This document shows positions 54,963 to 63,882 of a DNA stretch of 64,000 bases, piece by piece. The DNA comes from Acidovorax radicis N35 (GTDB lineage: Bacteria; Pseudomonadota; Gammaproteobacteria; Burkholderiales; Burkholderiaceae_C). The notes below the pieces were generated by a model, which saw only the letters and a list, made by a program, of their open reading frames with translations, was not told the DNA's origin and ran no database searches. The stretch is from positions 1 through 64,000 of the forward strand of contig NZ_AFBG01000015.1 of the NCBI RefSeq assembly GCF_000204195.1. The letters are read 5' to 3'. Within the stretch, counting starts at the first letter, position 1; each line of letters opens with the position of its first letter. The translations under genes were made by a program, and so were the position numbers.

Positions 54963-55144
54963 GTGCGTCTCCTGAGAAGGTGGCCGACGAAACAAACAGG
55001 GTTTCATCTCCATCTCTTTTAGGGCCCGCTCCACGCGTTGGACGCCATCCTGCAGACCGTGAGGCTGTCGGACAATGCCCGGTGCCCCTACGGACGCGCA
55101 GATTCTCAAGCCCATCTGCCATTTACCCACCTAAGATCAAGCCC

Positions 55145-55972
55145 ATGTCGGCATCCCCTTCCCCCTCCACCGTCCCTTTTGCCCCCCAACCATCCGCCAG
55201 CGCACTGGCGCAGGCGCTGGGGCTGCCCGTCTTTGCCCCGCACTGGCACATGCCGCAGTACCCCGACGGGGCCGTGGGGCCATGGCAGATGAAGCGCACC
55301 GGCGTGGGGCTGGACCGTGGTTACCACAGCGGCCCGTGTGTCACCTCGGGCTCGACGGTGCTGATGCGGCAGGGCGCTGCGGGCGGGTGGGAAACCTGGA
55401 TGTCGCTGTCGCCGATGGAAGTGGAAAGCCAGGAACTGGCCTGCCGCCATGCGCGGGGCCACACTGTGGTGATGGGCCTGGGCATGGGCTGGGTGGCGGC
55501 CAACATCGCGCTGCAGCCCACGGTGGAGCGCGTGACCGTGGTGGAGCGGGATGGGGACGTGCTGGAGCTGTTTCGCCGTTGCCGCGTGCTGGAGGGGCTG
55601 CCGGAGGCCGCAGCGCGCAAGGTAGAGCTGGTACAGGCCGACGCGCTGCAGTGGCAACCCCAGGGCGCGCCCGTTGACTTTCTGTACGCAGACATCTGGC
55701 TGTACCTGGCGGAGCCGCAAACCCTGGCAGAGGTGCAGCGCATGCAGGCCAACGTGCTCGCCACGCAGGTGTACTTCTGGGGGCAGGAGCTGGTGCTGGG
55801 TGCCATGGCCTGCGCCCAGGCAGAGCCCAATACACCCGCCTGGGCCGACGCGGTAGACCGCGCTGTGCGCGAGACGGGTTTGCCCCTGCTGGCGCAGGCT
55901 GAGGAAGGCTATGCCAACCTCATTGCACGGGTGTTGCAGTTGCGCCAAGGCCGCCAGTCCAACGCCGGCTGA
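55145..55972 (+). CDS. Class I SAM-dependent methyltransferase/spermidine-synthase-like protein
   Basis: A 275-aa protein from ATG 55145 (MSASPSPSTVPFAPQ). A Rossmann fold is seen at HTVVMGLGMGWVAANIAL, VTVVERDGDVLELFRR (acidic ribose-binding end) and FLYADIWLYLAEP. The pattern resembles spermidine-synthase-like proteins, but there is no clear polyamine-binding site. The substrate is unknown. Confidence 0.8.
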   Translation: MSASPSPSTVPFAPQPSASALAQALGLPVFAPHWHMPQYPDGAVGPWQMKRTGVGLDRGYHSGPCVTSGSTVLMRQGAAGGWETWMSLSPMEVESQELACRHARGHTVVMGLGMGWVAANIALQPTVERVTVVERDGDVLELFRRCRVLEGLPEAAARKVELVQADALQWQPQGAPVDFLYADIWLYLAEPQTLAEVQRMQANVLATQVYFWGQELVLGAMACAQAEPNTPAWADAVDRAVRETGLPLLAQAEEGYANLIARVLQLRQGRQSNAG

Positions 55973-56011
55973 CTGGCTGACAGCCCGGTCAGGGGCGCCA
56001 GGTTGCTTGCG

Positions 56012-56233
56012 CTATTTGGTGAGCCACTTGCGCTGCGCGCGCGGCTGTATGGTGATGTCCACACTCTGGTGCACGGCAGGCTGGCCGCTGGCGGTGTCGG
56101 TTTCCACCACATCTTCCAGATCGATGTCCTTGACCTCTGAATGGGTCGCTTCTTCCAGGTCTGCCAGGATGGCGCTGACTTTGCGTTCAGCCTCATCGAC
56201 CTCGGATTGTGGCAACGGCGAAATGCGCATCAT
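56012..56233 (-). CDS. Small acidic hypothetical protein
   Basis: A 73-aa acidic protein from ATG 56233 (MMRISPLPQSEVDEAERKV), preceded by a CAGGAG ribosome site. Its first half is a charged helix (SEVDEAERKVSAILADLEEA). No family is recognised. Support is coding-like composition, start signal and stand-alone position between two convergent or co-directional genes. Confidence 0.6.
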   Translation of the reverse strand: MMRISPLPQSEVDEAERKVSAILADLEEATHSEVKDIDLEDVVETDTASGQPAVHQSVDITIQPRAQRKWLTK

Positions 56234-56377
56234 GGGCGGCTCCTGTGAGATAGACCCATTCTGGCCATGGAGCATGCGCTGCGCGTGTCATCCTTTGCCC
56301 ACGCCAAGGTGTCAGCGCGAAGGCCATCCTTGGCGGATCTTGATCTGCCCAGGCGGGCGCGATGGCACCGGGCGCCT

Positions 56378-57268
56378 TCAGGCTGGCAGCGGCGCCGCGC
56401 GGTCGTTGGCCTGGGGCCGGCCGGCGGTCATGGCACTGCCCATCGACGCCGCCACGATGCAGCCAATGGCCAGCCACTGGATGGCGCTCAGGTGCTCGCC
56501 CAGCAGCACCAGGGCCAGCACGGCGGCCACCGCAGGCTCCATGCTGATCATGATGCCGAAGGCCTCCTTGGGCAGGCGCTTCAAGGCCATCATTTCCAGC
56601 GAGATCGGGATGGCGCTGGAGACCGCCGCCACCGCCACGCCGATGAGCAGCACCGTGGGCGACAGCAGCGCAGCGCCCGCATGCGCCACACCCACCGGCA
56701 CCACCACCAGCGCCGCCACCAGTAAGCCCAGCGACACCGAATGCCCCGCATGCAGATGCCCAGCACGTTTGCCAAACACGATGTACAGCGCCCAGAACAC
56801 CGCTGCGCCCAGCGCGTACAAAACCCCCACCGGGTCCAGCGTGCTGCCGTTGAGCCCCAGCGGCAGCAGCATGCCCAGCCCGGCCATGGCCAGGGCCACC
56901 CACACAAAATCCACGGCGCGCCGTGACGACCAGATGGCCACCGCCAGCGGCCCCGAGAACTCGATGGCCACCGCCAGGCCAAACGGCAGGGTGCGCAGCG
57001 ACATGTAGAACATGAGGTTCATCGCGCCGAGGGCCGCGCCATACAACACGACGGCACGCGCATCGGCCCGCGACAAATGCCAGCGCCAGGGCCGCCACAG
57101 CAGCAGCACCAACAAGGCCGAAAAGCCCACCCGCACGGCGGTGGTGCCCTGCGCGCCCACCACGGGAAACAGCCAGTGCTTGGCCCAGGAGGTGCCGATG
57201 CCCAACGCGGTGACGGAGCCCAAGACGGCGAGGAAGGGGAAAAAACGTTGAAAGAGAGAAGCGCTCAT
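56378..57268 (-). CDS. rhtA: EamA/DMT family exporter, RhtA-like
   Basis: A 296-aa transporter from ATG 57268 (MSASLFQRFFPFLAVLGSV) with ten helices in two EamA repeats. The RhtA-like text AIEFSGPLAVAIWSSRR, VFWALYIVFGKRAG and FGIMISMEPAVAAVLALVLL points to the threonine/homoserine exporter subgroup. It is divergent from an Lrp/AsnC regulator 97 bp away, a common arrangement for amino-acid exporters. The substrate is inferred. Confidence 0.88.
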   Translation of the reverse strand: MSASLFQRFFPFLAVLGSVTALGIGTSWAKHWLFPVVGAQGTTAVRVGFSALLVLLLWRPWRWHLSRADARAVVLYGAALGAMNLMFYMSLRTLPFGLAVAIEFSGPLAVAIWSSRRAVDFVWVALAMAGLGMLLPLGLNGSTLDPVGVLYALGAAVFWALYIVFGKRAGHLHAGHSVSLGLLVAALVVVPVGVAHAGAALLSPTVLLIGVAVAAVSSAIPISLEMMALKRLPKEAFGIMISMEPAVAAVLALVLLGEHLSAIQWLAIGCIVAASMGSAMTAGRPQANDRAAPLPA

Positions 57269-57365
57269 GCGTAAAAATATAGTTCGACCTGTGCGTGTTT
57301 TTGGCTCTGTTTGAAGGCCTTCCACGCAACTTTCACTCGCCGCCGCCCATCCACCGGAGCCATGA

Positions 57366-57857
57366 ATGACCGCCCCCGCCGCCCTCGACCGCTTTGACCT
57401 CGCCATCCTGGACATCCTGCAGACCGACAACACCACGCCCCAGCGCGTGATTGCCCAGGCGGTCAACCTGTCGGCGCCCGCTGTGCAGCGTCGCATCCAG
57501 CGGCTGAAGGACAGCGGCGTGATCCGCGCCAACGTCGCCGTGCTGGACCCGGTGAAGGTGGGCAAACCGCTGACCATCGTGCTGGAGGTGCACCTGGAAA
57601 ACGAGCGCCCCGACCGCACCGCCCCGCTGCGCGCGCGCATTGCCGCCGAAGACGCTGTGCAGCAGTGCTACAGCGTGACGGGCGAGGCGGACTACCTGCT
57701 GGTGGTGACCGTGGCGTCGATGGAGGACTACGAAGCGCTGACGCGGCGCCTGTTCGAGGGGGATGACAACGTGCGGCGGTTCCGAACCTCGGTGGCGCTG
57801 GGCTGCCTCAAGGCCGGGCTGCATGTGCCGCTGGACCGTGCGCTGCCAGCCGCCTGA
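57366..57857 (+). CDS. Lrp/AsnC family transcriptional regulator
   Basis: A 163-aa regulator: helix-turn-helix at about residues 8-55 (LDILQTDNTTPQRVIAQAVN, LSAPAVQRRIQRLKDSGVI) and a RAM/AsnC ligand domain (VQQCYSVTGEADYLLVV). It probably senses an amino acid and controls the divergent RhtA-like exporter. No obvious palindrome is seen in the 97-bp gap. Confidence 0.93.
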   Translation: MTAPAALDRFDLAILDILQTDNTTPQRVIAQAVNLSAPAVQRRIQRLKDSGVIRANVAVLDPVKVGKPLTIVLEVHLENERPDRTAPLRARIAAEDAVQQCYSVTGEADYLLVVTVASMEDYEALTRRLFEGDDNVRRFRTSVALGCLKAGLHVPLDRALPAA

Positions 57858-58850
57858 TCACAGCCCCAGCATCTTGCATATCTGCGCACCCGTGAGGCGC
57901 TGGCGCGGTCCGCCCAGCAGCTCGCACATGCGGGCGTTGAGCGGTGCCTGCGCCCCGTGCTGCGCCGCCAGCCGCACCACCGCGCCGCTGAGCGCATCGA
58001 TCTCGGTCACGCGCCCGGCTTCCAAGTCGTCCCACATCGACGAGCGGGCCGTGGCGTCGATCTGCAGCATGCGTTTGGCCAGCCGCGTGAACAGCCAGTT
58101 GGGCAGGCGCAGCACATGGGGCAGCAGCGTGGGCGACACGGCGGCGACCTGGGCGGGTGTGATGCCCGCGCGGGCCATCACGCTCAGCGCCTCGGTCTGC
58201 AGGGCGGCGAAGACACGGCGGCAGTCGCGGTCCAGCAGCTCTTGCCGCAGGGGCAGATCAGACAGCGCATTGACCGGGTTGTTCAGGTTGAGCAGCAACT
58301 TGCCCCACTGCACCGCACGGATGCCGACGGGCAGCACCGTGGCCAGGCCTGCGGCGTTGAAGACTGGCGCGATGCGTTCGGTGACGGCATCACGCTGCAG
58401 CTGCAAGTGGCCCGCGGTGGCGCGGTGCACGTGGGCCCCGCGCAGCACCACGTTGTAGGGCACCATGCCGGCCAGCACGTTCAGGCCGGGCGCCAGCGCC
58501 GCGACGCGGGCCACGTTGTCCACGCCGTTCTGCAGCGAGATCACCGGGGTGCCGGGCGCACAAGCCGTAGCCAGCTCGCGTGCGGCGGATTCGGTGGCGC
58601 CGCTTTTGACGCACAGCAGGATGATGCTGTCGGCGCCGGGCGCGGCGTCTGCCAGTGTGTGCGCCAGTTGCAGCGCGGACACGGGCACGGTGCGGTCAAA
58701 ACCGCCCAGGTCAGACACCTTCAGGCCCTGCTGCGCGATGGGCTCCAGCGCATGCGGGCGGCCCACCAGGCACACCGGCAGGCCGTGCGCTGCCAGGCGC
58801 CCACCCACATAACAACCAATGGCGCCTGCGCCGAGAACGATGAAGTGCAT
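57858..58850 (-). CDS. panE: 2-dehydropantoate 2-reductase
   Basis: A 330-aa NADPH-dependent reductase of the PanE/ApbA family, from ATG 58850 (MHFIVLGAGAIGCYVGGRL). The Rossmann motif GAGAIGCYVG, the LCVKSGATESAAREL segment, and QNGVDNV followed by MVPYNVV and WGKLLLNLNNPVNAL (catalytic Lys) are all present. It would reduce 2-dehydropantoate to pantoate in coenzyme A synthesis, although paralogues can act on other 2-keto acids. The stop abuts the convergent Lrp gene. Confidence 0.9.
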   Translation of the reverse strand: MHFIVLGAGAIGCYVGGRLAAHGLPVCLVGRPHALEPIAQQGLKVSDLGGFDRTVPVSALQLAHTLADAAPGADSIILLCVKSGATESAARELATACAPGTPVISLQNGVDNVARVAALAPGLNVLAGMVPYNVVLRGAHVHRATAGHLQLQRDAVTERIAPVFNAAGLATVLPVGIRAVQWGKLLLNLNNPVNALSDLPLRQELLDRDCRRVFAALQTEALSVMARAGITPAQVAAVSPTLLPHVLRLPNWLFTRLAKRMLQIDATARSSMWDDLEAGRVTEIDALSGAVVRLAAQHGAQAPLNARMCELLGGPRQRLTGAQICKMLGL

Positions 58851-58992
58851 GCGGTGGGGTCCTTTGACAGCGGGAGATAGGGCACCGCGATGGATGCGGC
58901 GCCCGCGCATTGTGCGGCGACGCGCTCACGGGGCCTGGCGCAGAGGCGACGGCGTCTGCAGGTATTTTCAGCTTCAAATTTTGAAGTTTTTT

Positions 58993-59042
58993 GGCCTCCA
59001 GCGCTTTTCTATCAAGCGTCAATAGCTATTAAATTTGAAGCA
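58993..59042. repeat. Dispersed repeat, copy 10
   Basis: GGCCTCCAGCGCTTTTCTAT, then CAAGCGTC, then AATAGCTATTAAATTTGAAG. It is between the panE-like gene and the convergent-side 3' end of the sensor kinase gene. Confidence 0.8.
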
Positions 59043-59091
59043 TTATCAACAGACAGAACCTGCATCCAAGGGGCTTTCCCGCCACCAAGCA

Positions 59092-60432
59092 TCAGCCAAA
59101 CCGCACGGTCACCAGCAGGCCCCCCAGGCGCGGCGAAGCGCCCAGTTGCACCGTGGCGCCGTGGGCCTGTGCAATGGCCTGCACGATGGCCAGGCCCAGG
59201 CCGCTGCCGGGGGCGCCTTCCGAGGTTTCGCGCACAAAACGCAGCATCACGCGCTCGCGGTGCTCGGGGGCGATGCCGGGGCCGCTGTCTTCCACCGTGA
59301 GCACGGCGTGGCCGCCCTCCCTGCGCACCTGCAGGTCCACCTGGCCGCCGGGTGGGGTGTACTTGATCGCGTTGTCCAGCAGATTGCGCGCCAGCATGCG
59401 AAGGGCCTCGGCATTGCCGGGTACGGTGGCGGCGTCGGAGTCGAGCAGGCCCACGTCCATGCTGCGCACCTGCGCCGCGGGGGCCACGTCGGCCAGGGCC
59501 AGCTGGGCGGTGGCGCGCAGGTCCACGGGTTCGGCCGGTGTTGCGGCGGCCTCCTGCCGAGCCAGCGTCAGCAACTGTTCGACGAGGCGCGTGGCGCGGT
59601 CGATGCCGGCCGACAGGCGTTCGATGGCGGCAGCACGCGCGGTGTCGTCGCCCGCGCGCTGCAGACCCTGCAGCTGCAGGCGCAGCGCGGCCAGGGGCGA
59701 GCGCAGCTCGTGCGCGGCGTCGGCCACAAAGTGCTGCTGGGCATCGAACGCGCGCTGGACACGCTCGAACAGCAGGTTGAGTTCACTCACCAGCGGCTGC
59801 ACTTCGTCGGGCAGCTGCGCATCACTCACGGGCGAGAGGTCGTCGGCCTGGCGCTGGGCCAGCTGGCGGCGCACGCGTTCCACCGGGGCCAGCGACCGGC
59901 TCACGCCCCACCACACGGCCAGCACCAACAGCGGCGCCATGATGGCCAACGGCGCCAGCGTGCGCAGTGCCAGGCTGCGGGCCATGTCGCGCCGCGCGGC
60001 CATGTTCTGCGCCACCTGGATGACCTGCGAGCGCGTCTGCATCGAAAACACGCGGTAGGTGCCGCCGCGCGCCTGCACATCGGTAAAACCCAGCACGGCG
60101 ATCTGCGGCAGCTCCGCGCCCACGGCGGATTCGAAAATGCGCAGGCCCTCGTTGGTCCACACCTGCACGACGAATTCGTGGTTCTCGTCCTCGGGGTCCA
60201 GCCCCGGGCCCAGGCCCTGCGCGTCCACCGGCAGGCCCGAGCGCAGCGCCAGCGCGGTCTGCTGCATGTGGTAGTCGAACAGCGTGTCGGCCTCGGCCAG
60301 TGCGCCCCGGTAGGCCAGCGCCCCCTGCACCGCACCGGCCAGCACGATGGCGGCGAGCAAAAACACCAACAACCGCATGCGCAGTGATCGGGGAAGCAGC
60401 CCGTGGAGGGCCGGGGTGAGCTTGTAGGTCAT
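59092..60432 (-). CDS. Two-component sensor histidine kinase
   Basis: A 446-aa membrane kinase: helix 1 (about residues 20-42), a periplasmic sensor domain (about 45-152), helix 2 (about 155-178), HAMP-like linker, HisKA with H241 in DAAHELRSPLAAL, and an HATPase domain with N354 (NLLDNAIKY), DSGPGI (382-387) and GSGLGL (409-414). It resembles QseC/TctE-type kinases. It overlaps the regulator gene by 4 bp. The adjacent binding protein may be part of its regulon or signal path. Confidence 0.95.
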   Translation of the reverse strand: MTYKLTPALHGLLPRSLRMRLLVFLLAAIVLAGAVQGALAYRGALAEADTLFDYHMQQTALALRSGLPVDAQGLGPGLDPEDENHEFVVQVWTNEGLRIFESAVGAELPQIAVLGFTDVQARGGTYRVFSMQTRSQVIQVAQNMAARRDMARSLALRTLAPLAIMAPLLVLAVWWGVSRSLAPVERVRRQLAQRQADDLSPVSDAQLPDEVQPLVSELNLLFERVQRAFDAQQHFVADAAHELRSPLAALRLQLQGLQRAGDDTARAAAIERLSAGIDRATRLVEQLLTLARQEAAATPAEPVDLRATAQLALADVAPAAQVRSMDVGLLDSDAATVPGNAEALRMLARNLLDNAIKYTPPGGQVDLQVRREGGHAVLTVEDSGPGIAPEHRERVMLRFVRETSEGAPGSGLGLAIVQAIAQAHGATVQLGASPRLGGLLVTVRFG

Positions 60433-61088
60433 ACCTTGGGTACTAAATAGCCGACGCCGCGCACGTTGAGCAGCACCTCGGCCCCCAGCTTCTTGCGCAG
60501 GCCGTGGATGTAGACCTCCACCGCGTTGCTACTCACCTCGTCGCCCCAGCCGTAGAGCTTGTCTTCGAGCTGCTGGCGCGACAGCACCATGCCAGGCCGG
60601 GCGATGAGCGGCTCCAGCACCGCCCATTCGCGCGCCGACAGCACGACAGGAACACCCTGCACCGTGGCCTCGCGCGTGGCGGGGTTGATGCACACGCCCT
60701 TGTGTTCGTACACCGGCTCGGCCCGCCCCGCAGCGCGGCGCAGCAGGGCGCGGATGCGGGCGAGCAACTCGTCCAGGTCGTAGGGCTTGAGCACGTAGTC
60801 GTCGGCCCCGGCGTCGAGCCCCTCGATGCGATGTCCCACGGCATCGCGGGCGGTCGCCACCAGCACGGGGGTGCGGTTCTTGCGGGCACGCAGGTCGCGC
60901 AGCACGGCCAGGCCGTCGCGTTTGGGCAGGCCCAGGTCGAGCAGCACCAGGTCGTAGGGCTGGGTGCGCAGGGCGGTATCAGCCGCATCGCCGTCACGCG
61001 CCCAGTCCACGGCGTAGTGCTCGGCACGCAGCAGGTCCAGCACGGCTTCGCCGATCATGGGGTCGTCTTCAACGAGCAGCAGGCGCAT
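60429..61088 (-). CDS. OmpR-family response regulator (QseB/TctD-like)
   Basis: A 219-aa regulator: receiver domain with EDD (7-9), phosphoacceptor D51 (LLDLGLPKRDGL) and the K of YVLKPYDLDELL, followed by a C-terminal winged helix (VLSAREWAVLEPLIARPG, VEVYIHGLRKKLG). The paired kinase gene overlaps by 4 bp. Targets probably include the divergent binding-protein gene that starts 193 bp upstream. Confidence 0.96.
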   Translation of the reverse strand: MRLLLVEDDPMIGEAVLDLLRAEHYAVDWARDGDAADTALRTQPYDLVLLDLGLPKRDGLAVLRDLRARKNRTPVLVATARDAVGHRIEGLDAGADDYVLKPYDLDELLARIRALLRRAAGRAEPVYEHKGVCINPATREATVQGVPVVLSAREWAVLEPLIARPGMVLSRQQLEDKLYGWGDEVSSNAVEVYIHGLRKKLGAEVLLNVRGVGYLVPKV

Positions 61089-61281
61089 GGCAACGGGTCC
61101 AAAGGATCGGTGAAATGTAGTCCGCCAAGGATAGCGGCGGTGCCACGGCTTGCCGTGGACAGGGCCTCACGGGGAGGCGCACCGTTTGTCATGTCACATC
61201 ACTGCCACAATCAACGGGCGCTGGGCGAACAACCCGATCCCCGTGTCGGGCCACAAAAACAGAACGTAAGGAGCAAGAGCG

Positions 61282-62310
61282 ATGGCATTCCACAAAATCC
61301 GGTTCATTGCTGCGGCGGCCGCGCTGGCGACCTTGTCGGCAGGCGCGCAGGCACAAGGCGTGGTCAATGCGCTGTGCAGCACCGACGCCTCTTGGTGCGA
61401 AGCCGCCGCCAAGGAGTTCACCAAAAAGACCGGCATCAAGGTCAACCAGGCGCACAAGGGTACGGGCGAAATCGCGGCGCAGCTGCGTGCCGAGGCCAAC
61501 AACCCCAAGACCGACATCTGGTGGGGTGGCACGGGCGACCCGTTCCTTCAAGTGGCCGAGCAAGGTCTTCTGGCCGAATACCGCCCGGGCTATCTCCAGG
61601 ATCTGCACGGCTGGAGCGTGCGCCAGTACGCGATGTCGGGGAACCAGGTGGGGGGCTTCTACAGTTCGGCCATCGGCTTTGGCTACAACACCGATACCCT
61701 CAAGAAGAAGAAACTGCCCGAGCCGCAATGCTGGGCCGATGTGATCAAGCCCGAGTACAAGGGCGAGGTGGAAATCTCGCACCCGGCCTCCAGCGGCACG
61801 GCCTACACCGTGATTGCAGGCCTGGTGCAGCTGATGGGCGAGGACAAGGCTTTCGATTACCTCAAGGCCTTGCACAAGAACACCACCACCTACACCCGCA
61901 GCGGCCAGGCGCAAGCGCCCAATGTGGCCAAGGGCGAAGTGGGGGTGGGCATCACCTTCATGTTCAACTTCGAGAAGTGGAAGGCCGACAAGTACCCGGT
62001 CAAGACCCAGGCCCCCTGCGAAGGCACCAGCTACGAGATCGGTGGCATTGCCCTGATCAAAGGTGCGCGCAACATGGAGAACGCCAAGAAGTATTACGAC
62101 TGGCTGATGAGCGCCGAAGGCCAGGCCGTGGGCGCCCAGGTGGGCAGCTACCAGGTGCCGGCCAACAAGAGCTTCAAGATGGACCCGCGCATCCCGACGC
62201 TGGACAACGTCAGGCTCATCAAATACGACTTTGAAAAATACGGCAAGGCTGCCGAGCGCAGGCGCCTGATTGACCGCTGGACCAAGGAGGTGGAGGCGCT
62301 GCCGCGCTGA
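61282..62310 (+). CDS. Periplasmic ABC substrate-binding protein (iron/polyol-phosphate class)
   Basis: A 342-aa binding protein with a signal peptide to about residue 24 (GAQA-QGVV) and a family-5/6-type fold: NALCSTDASWCEAAAKEFTK, DIWWGGTGDPFLQVAEQG, GVGITFMFNFEKW, and a C-terminal RRLIDRWTKEV. It resembles AfuA/FbpA-type proteins for Fe3+ or hexose phosphate. No permease or ATPase gene is next to it; the next gene is convergent. It is divergent from a two-component system, as in TctC/TctDE-like units. Confidence 0.9.
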   Translation: MAFHKIRFIAAAAALATLSAGAQAQGVVNALCSTDASWCEAAAKEFTKKTGIKVNQAHKGTGEIAAQLRAEANNPKTDIWWGGTGDPFLQVAEQGLLAEYRPGYLQDLHGWSVRQYAMSGNQVGGFYSSAIGFGYNTDTLKKKKLPEPQCWADVIKPEYKGEVEISHPASSGTAYTVIAGLVQLMGEDKAFDYLKALHKNTTTYTRSGQAQAPNVAKGEVGVGITFMFNFEKWKADKYPVKTQAPCEGTSYEIGGIALIKGARNMENAKKYYDWLMSAEGQAVGAQVGSYQVPANKSFKMDPRIPTLDNVRLIKYDFEKYGKAAERRRLIDRWTKEVEALPR

Positions 62311-62311
62311 C

Positions 62312-62355
62312 AGGAGCCGCCCGCCGCAAGGGCGTTGCCGACGGCAGGCGCTCCT
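62312..62355. terminator. Imperfect GC hairpin between convergent genes
   Basis: AGGAGC-c-GCC near 62312 and GGC-GCTCCT ending at 62355 form an imperfect long stem between the binding-protein gene and degQ. No T tract follows, so it is a tentative terminator. Confidence 0.35.
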
Positions 62356-62361
62356 CACGGC

Positions 62362-63882
62362 TTACCCCAGGCGCACTGGCACAAAGATCTTGTTGCCATC
62401 GCGCTCTATCAGCAGCGCCACCGACTTGCCCGCCTTGGCCATGGCCGTGCGGACCTGGTCGATGTTCCTGGCGGGTGCCCCGTTGATGGCCAGCAGCACA
62501 TCGCCCGGCTGCACACCGGCCGCCGCAGCGGGGCCACGCGCCTGTTCAATCACCAAGCCCTCGCTCACACCCACCTCGCGGCGCTCCTCGGGGTCCAGCG
62601 GGCGCAGCGACAGGCCCAGCTGGCCCTTGCCTACGGCATCGTCATTGCGCGCCTGCTTGCTGGCCTTGTCACTGGAATCACCCAGCGTAGCGGTCAGCTC
62701 CAGCGGCTTGCCCTGGCGCCACACCGACAGCCTGGCCTGCTGCCCCGGCTGCGCCTGGCCCACCCAGGCGGGCAGGTCGCCCGAGGCCACGATGGGCTGG
62801 CCGTCCACCTGCCGGATCACGTCACCAGCCTGCAGGCCCGCCTTGTCGGCCGGGCTGCCCTTGCTGACGCTGGCGACCAGCGCACCCTCGGGTTTGTCGA
62901 GCGCGAACGATTCGGCAAACGCCTGGTTCACCTCCTGCACGGCCACGCCCAATTGCGCGTGGCGCACCTTGCCGGTGGCGACGATCTGGTCCTTGATCTT
63001 GGCGGCCAGCTCGATGGGGATGGAGAACGACACGCCCTGGTAGCCGCCCGAGCGGCTGTAGATCTGCGAGTTGATGCCCACCACCTCGCCGCGCGCATTG
63101 AACAGCGGCCCACCCGAGTTGCCGGGGTTCACGGCCACGTCGGTCTGGATGAAGGGCACCAGGCTGTCGTCGGGCAGCGAGCGGCCCTTGGCACTGACCA
63201 CACCCGCCGTCACGCTGTTCTCGAAGCCAAAGGGCGAGCCGATGGCCAGCACCCATTCGCCCACCTGCAGGTCCCGCGTGCTGCCCAGGCGCACGGTGGG
63301 CAGATCCTTGGCGTCAATCTTGAGCACGGCCACGTCGGTCTTGGGGTCGGCTCCCAGCACCTTCGCGCGGAATTCGCGCCGGTCGGTGAGTTTGACGGTG
63401 ACATCGCTCGCACCCTTTACCACGTGGGCATTGGTCAGCACCAGGCCGTCGGGGCTGACGATAAAGCCCGAGCCCTGGCCATGCGTGGGCACGTTGGGCT
63501 GGCCCTGCGCGCCCGCGCCGGGAAAGCCGAACTGGCGGAAGAACTCGTAGAACGGATCGTTCGGATCGATCTGCGGGCCCCGGCGCTGGCGCGCTGCGGG
63601 TTGCCCTTCATCGTCGTCTTCGTCGCTGGCCATCGCCGTCTTGGTGCTGCCCGTGACACTGATGTTGACGACGGCCGGGCCGTTCTGCGCGGTGATCTGG
63701 GCAAAGCTGGGCAGCGCGCCGCCGGGGGCGGCCGGGGTCTGCGCAACGATGGGCGCGGTGGGGGTCAAAGCGCGTGCCTGGTGCCCGGTGATGAGGCCCG
63801 CGCCCGTGGCGCCCACCGCCCCTGCGGCCACCAGGGCCAGGATGAGGTGGCGGGGGTTGGAGGTCAGCGTGGTCGTGTTCAT
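62362..63882 (-). CDS. degQ: DegQ/HtrA family periplasmic serine endoprotease
   Basis: A 506-aa Do-type protease from ATG 63882 (MNTTTLTSNPRHLILALVAA). Signal segment about residues 12-38; trypsin-like domain with the triad H153 (NAHVV), D183 (KTDVAVLK) and S256 (GNSGGPL); two PDZ domains (about 300-390 and 410-500). An acidic loop (EDDDEGQPA near residue 88) precedes the LA loop region. It degrades misfolded envelope proteins. The upstream 100 bp (63901-64000) hold nothing recognisable. Confidence 0.96.
   Translation of the reverse strand: MNTTTLTSNPRHLILALVAAGAVGATGAGLITGHQARALTPTAPIVAQTPAAPGGALPSFAQITAQNGPAVVNISVTGSTKTAMASDEDDDEGQPAARQRRGPQIDPNDPFYEFFRQFGFPGAGAQGQPNVPTHGQGSGFIVSPDGLVLTNAHVVKGASDVTVKLTDRREFRAKVLGADPKTDVAVLKIDAKDLPTVRLGSTRDLQVGEWVLAIGSPFGFENSVTAGVVSAKGRSLPDDSLVPFIQTDVAVNPGNSGGPLFNARGEVVGINSQIYSRSGGYQGVSFSIPIELAAKIKDQIVATGKVRHAQLGVAVQEVNQAFAESFALDKPEGALVASVSKGSPADKAGLQAGDVIRQVDGQPIVASGDLPAWVGQAQPGQQARLSVWRQGKPLELTATLGDSSDKASKQARNDDAVGKGQLGLSLRPLDPEERREVGVSEGLVIEQARGPAAAAGVQPGDVLLAINGAPARNIDQVRTAMAKAGKSVALLIERDGNKIFVPVRLG

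Noticed and set aside
46409..55000. Search for a duplicated tRNA-Arg 3' end (attR) after the hsd genes
   Set aside because: No copy of the T-arm/acceptor sequence was seen, so no att pair is reported.
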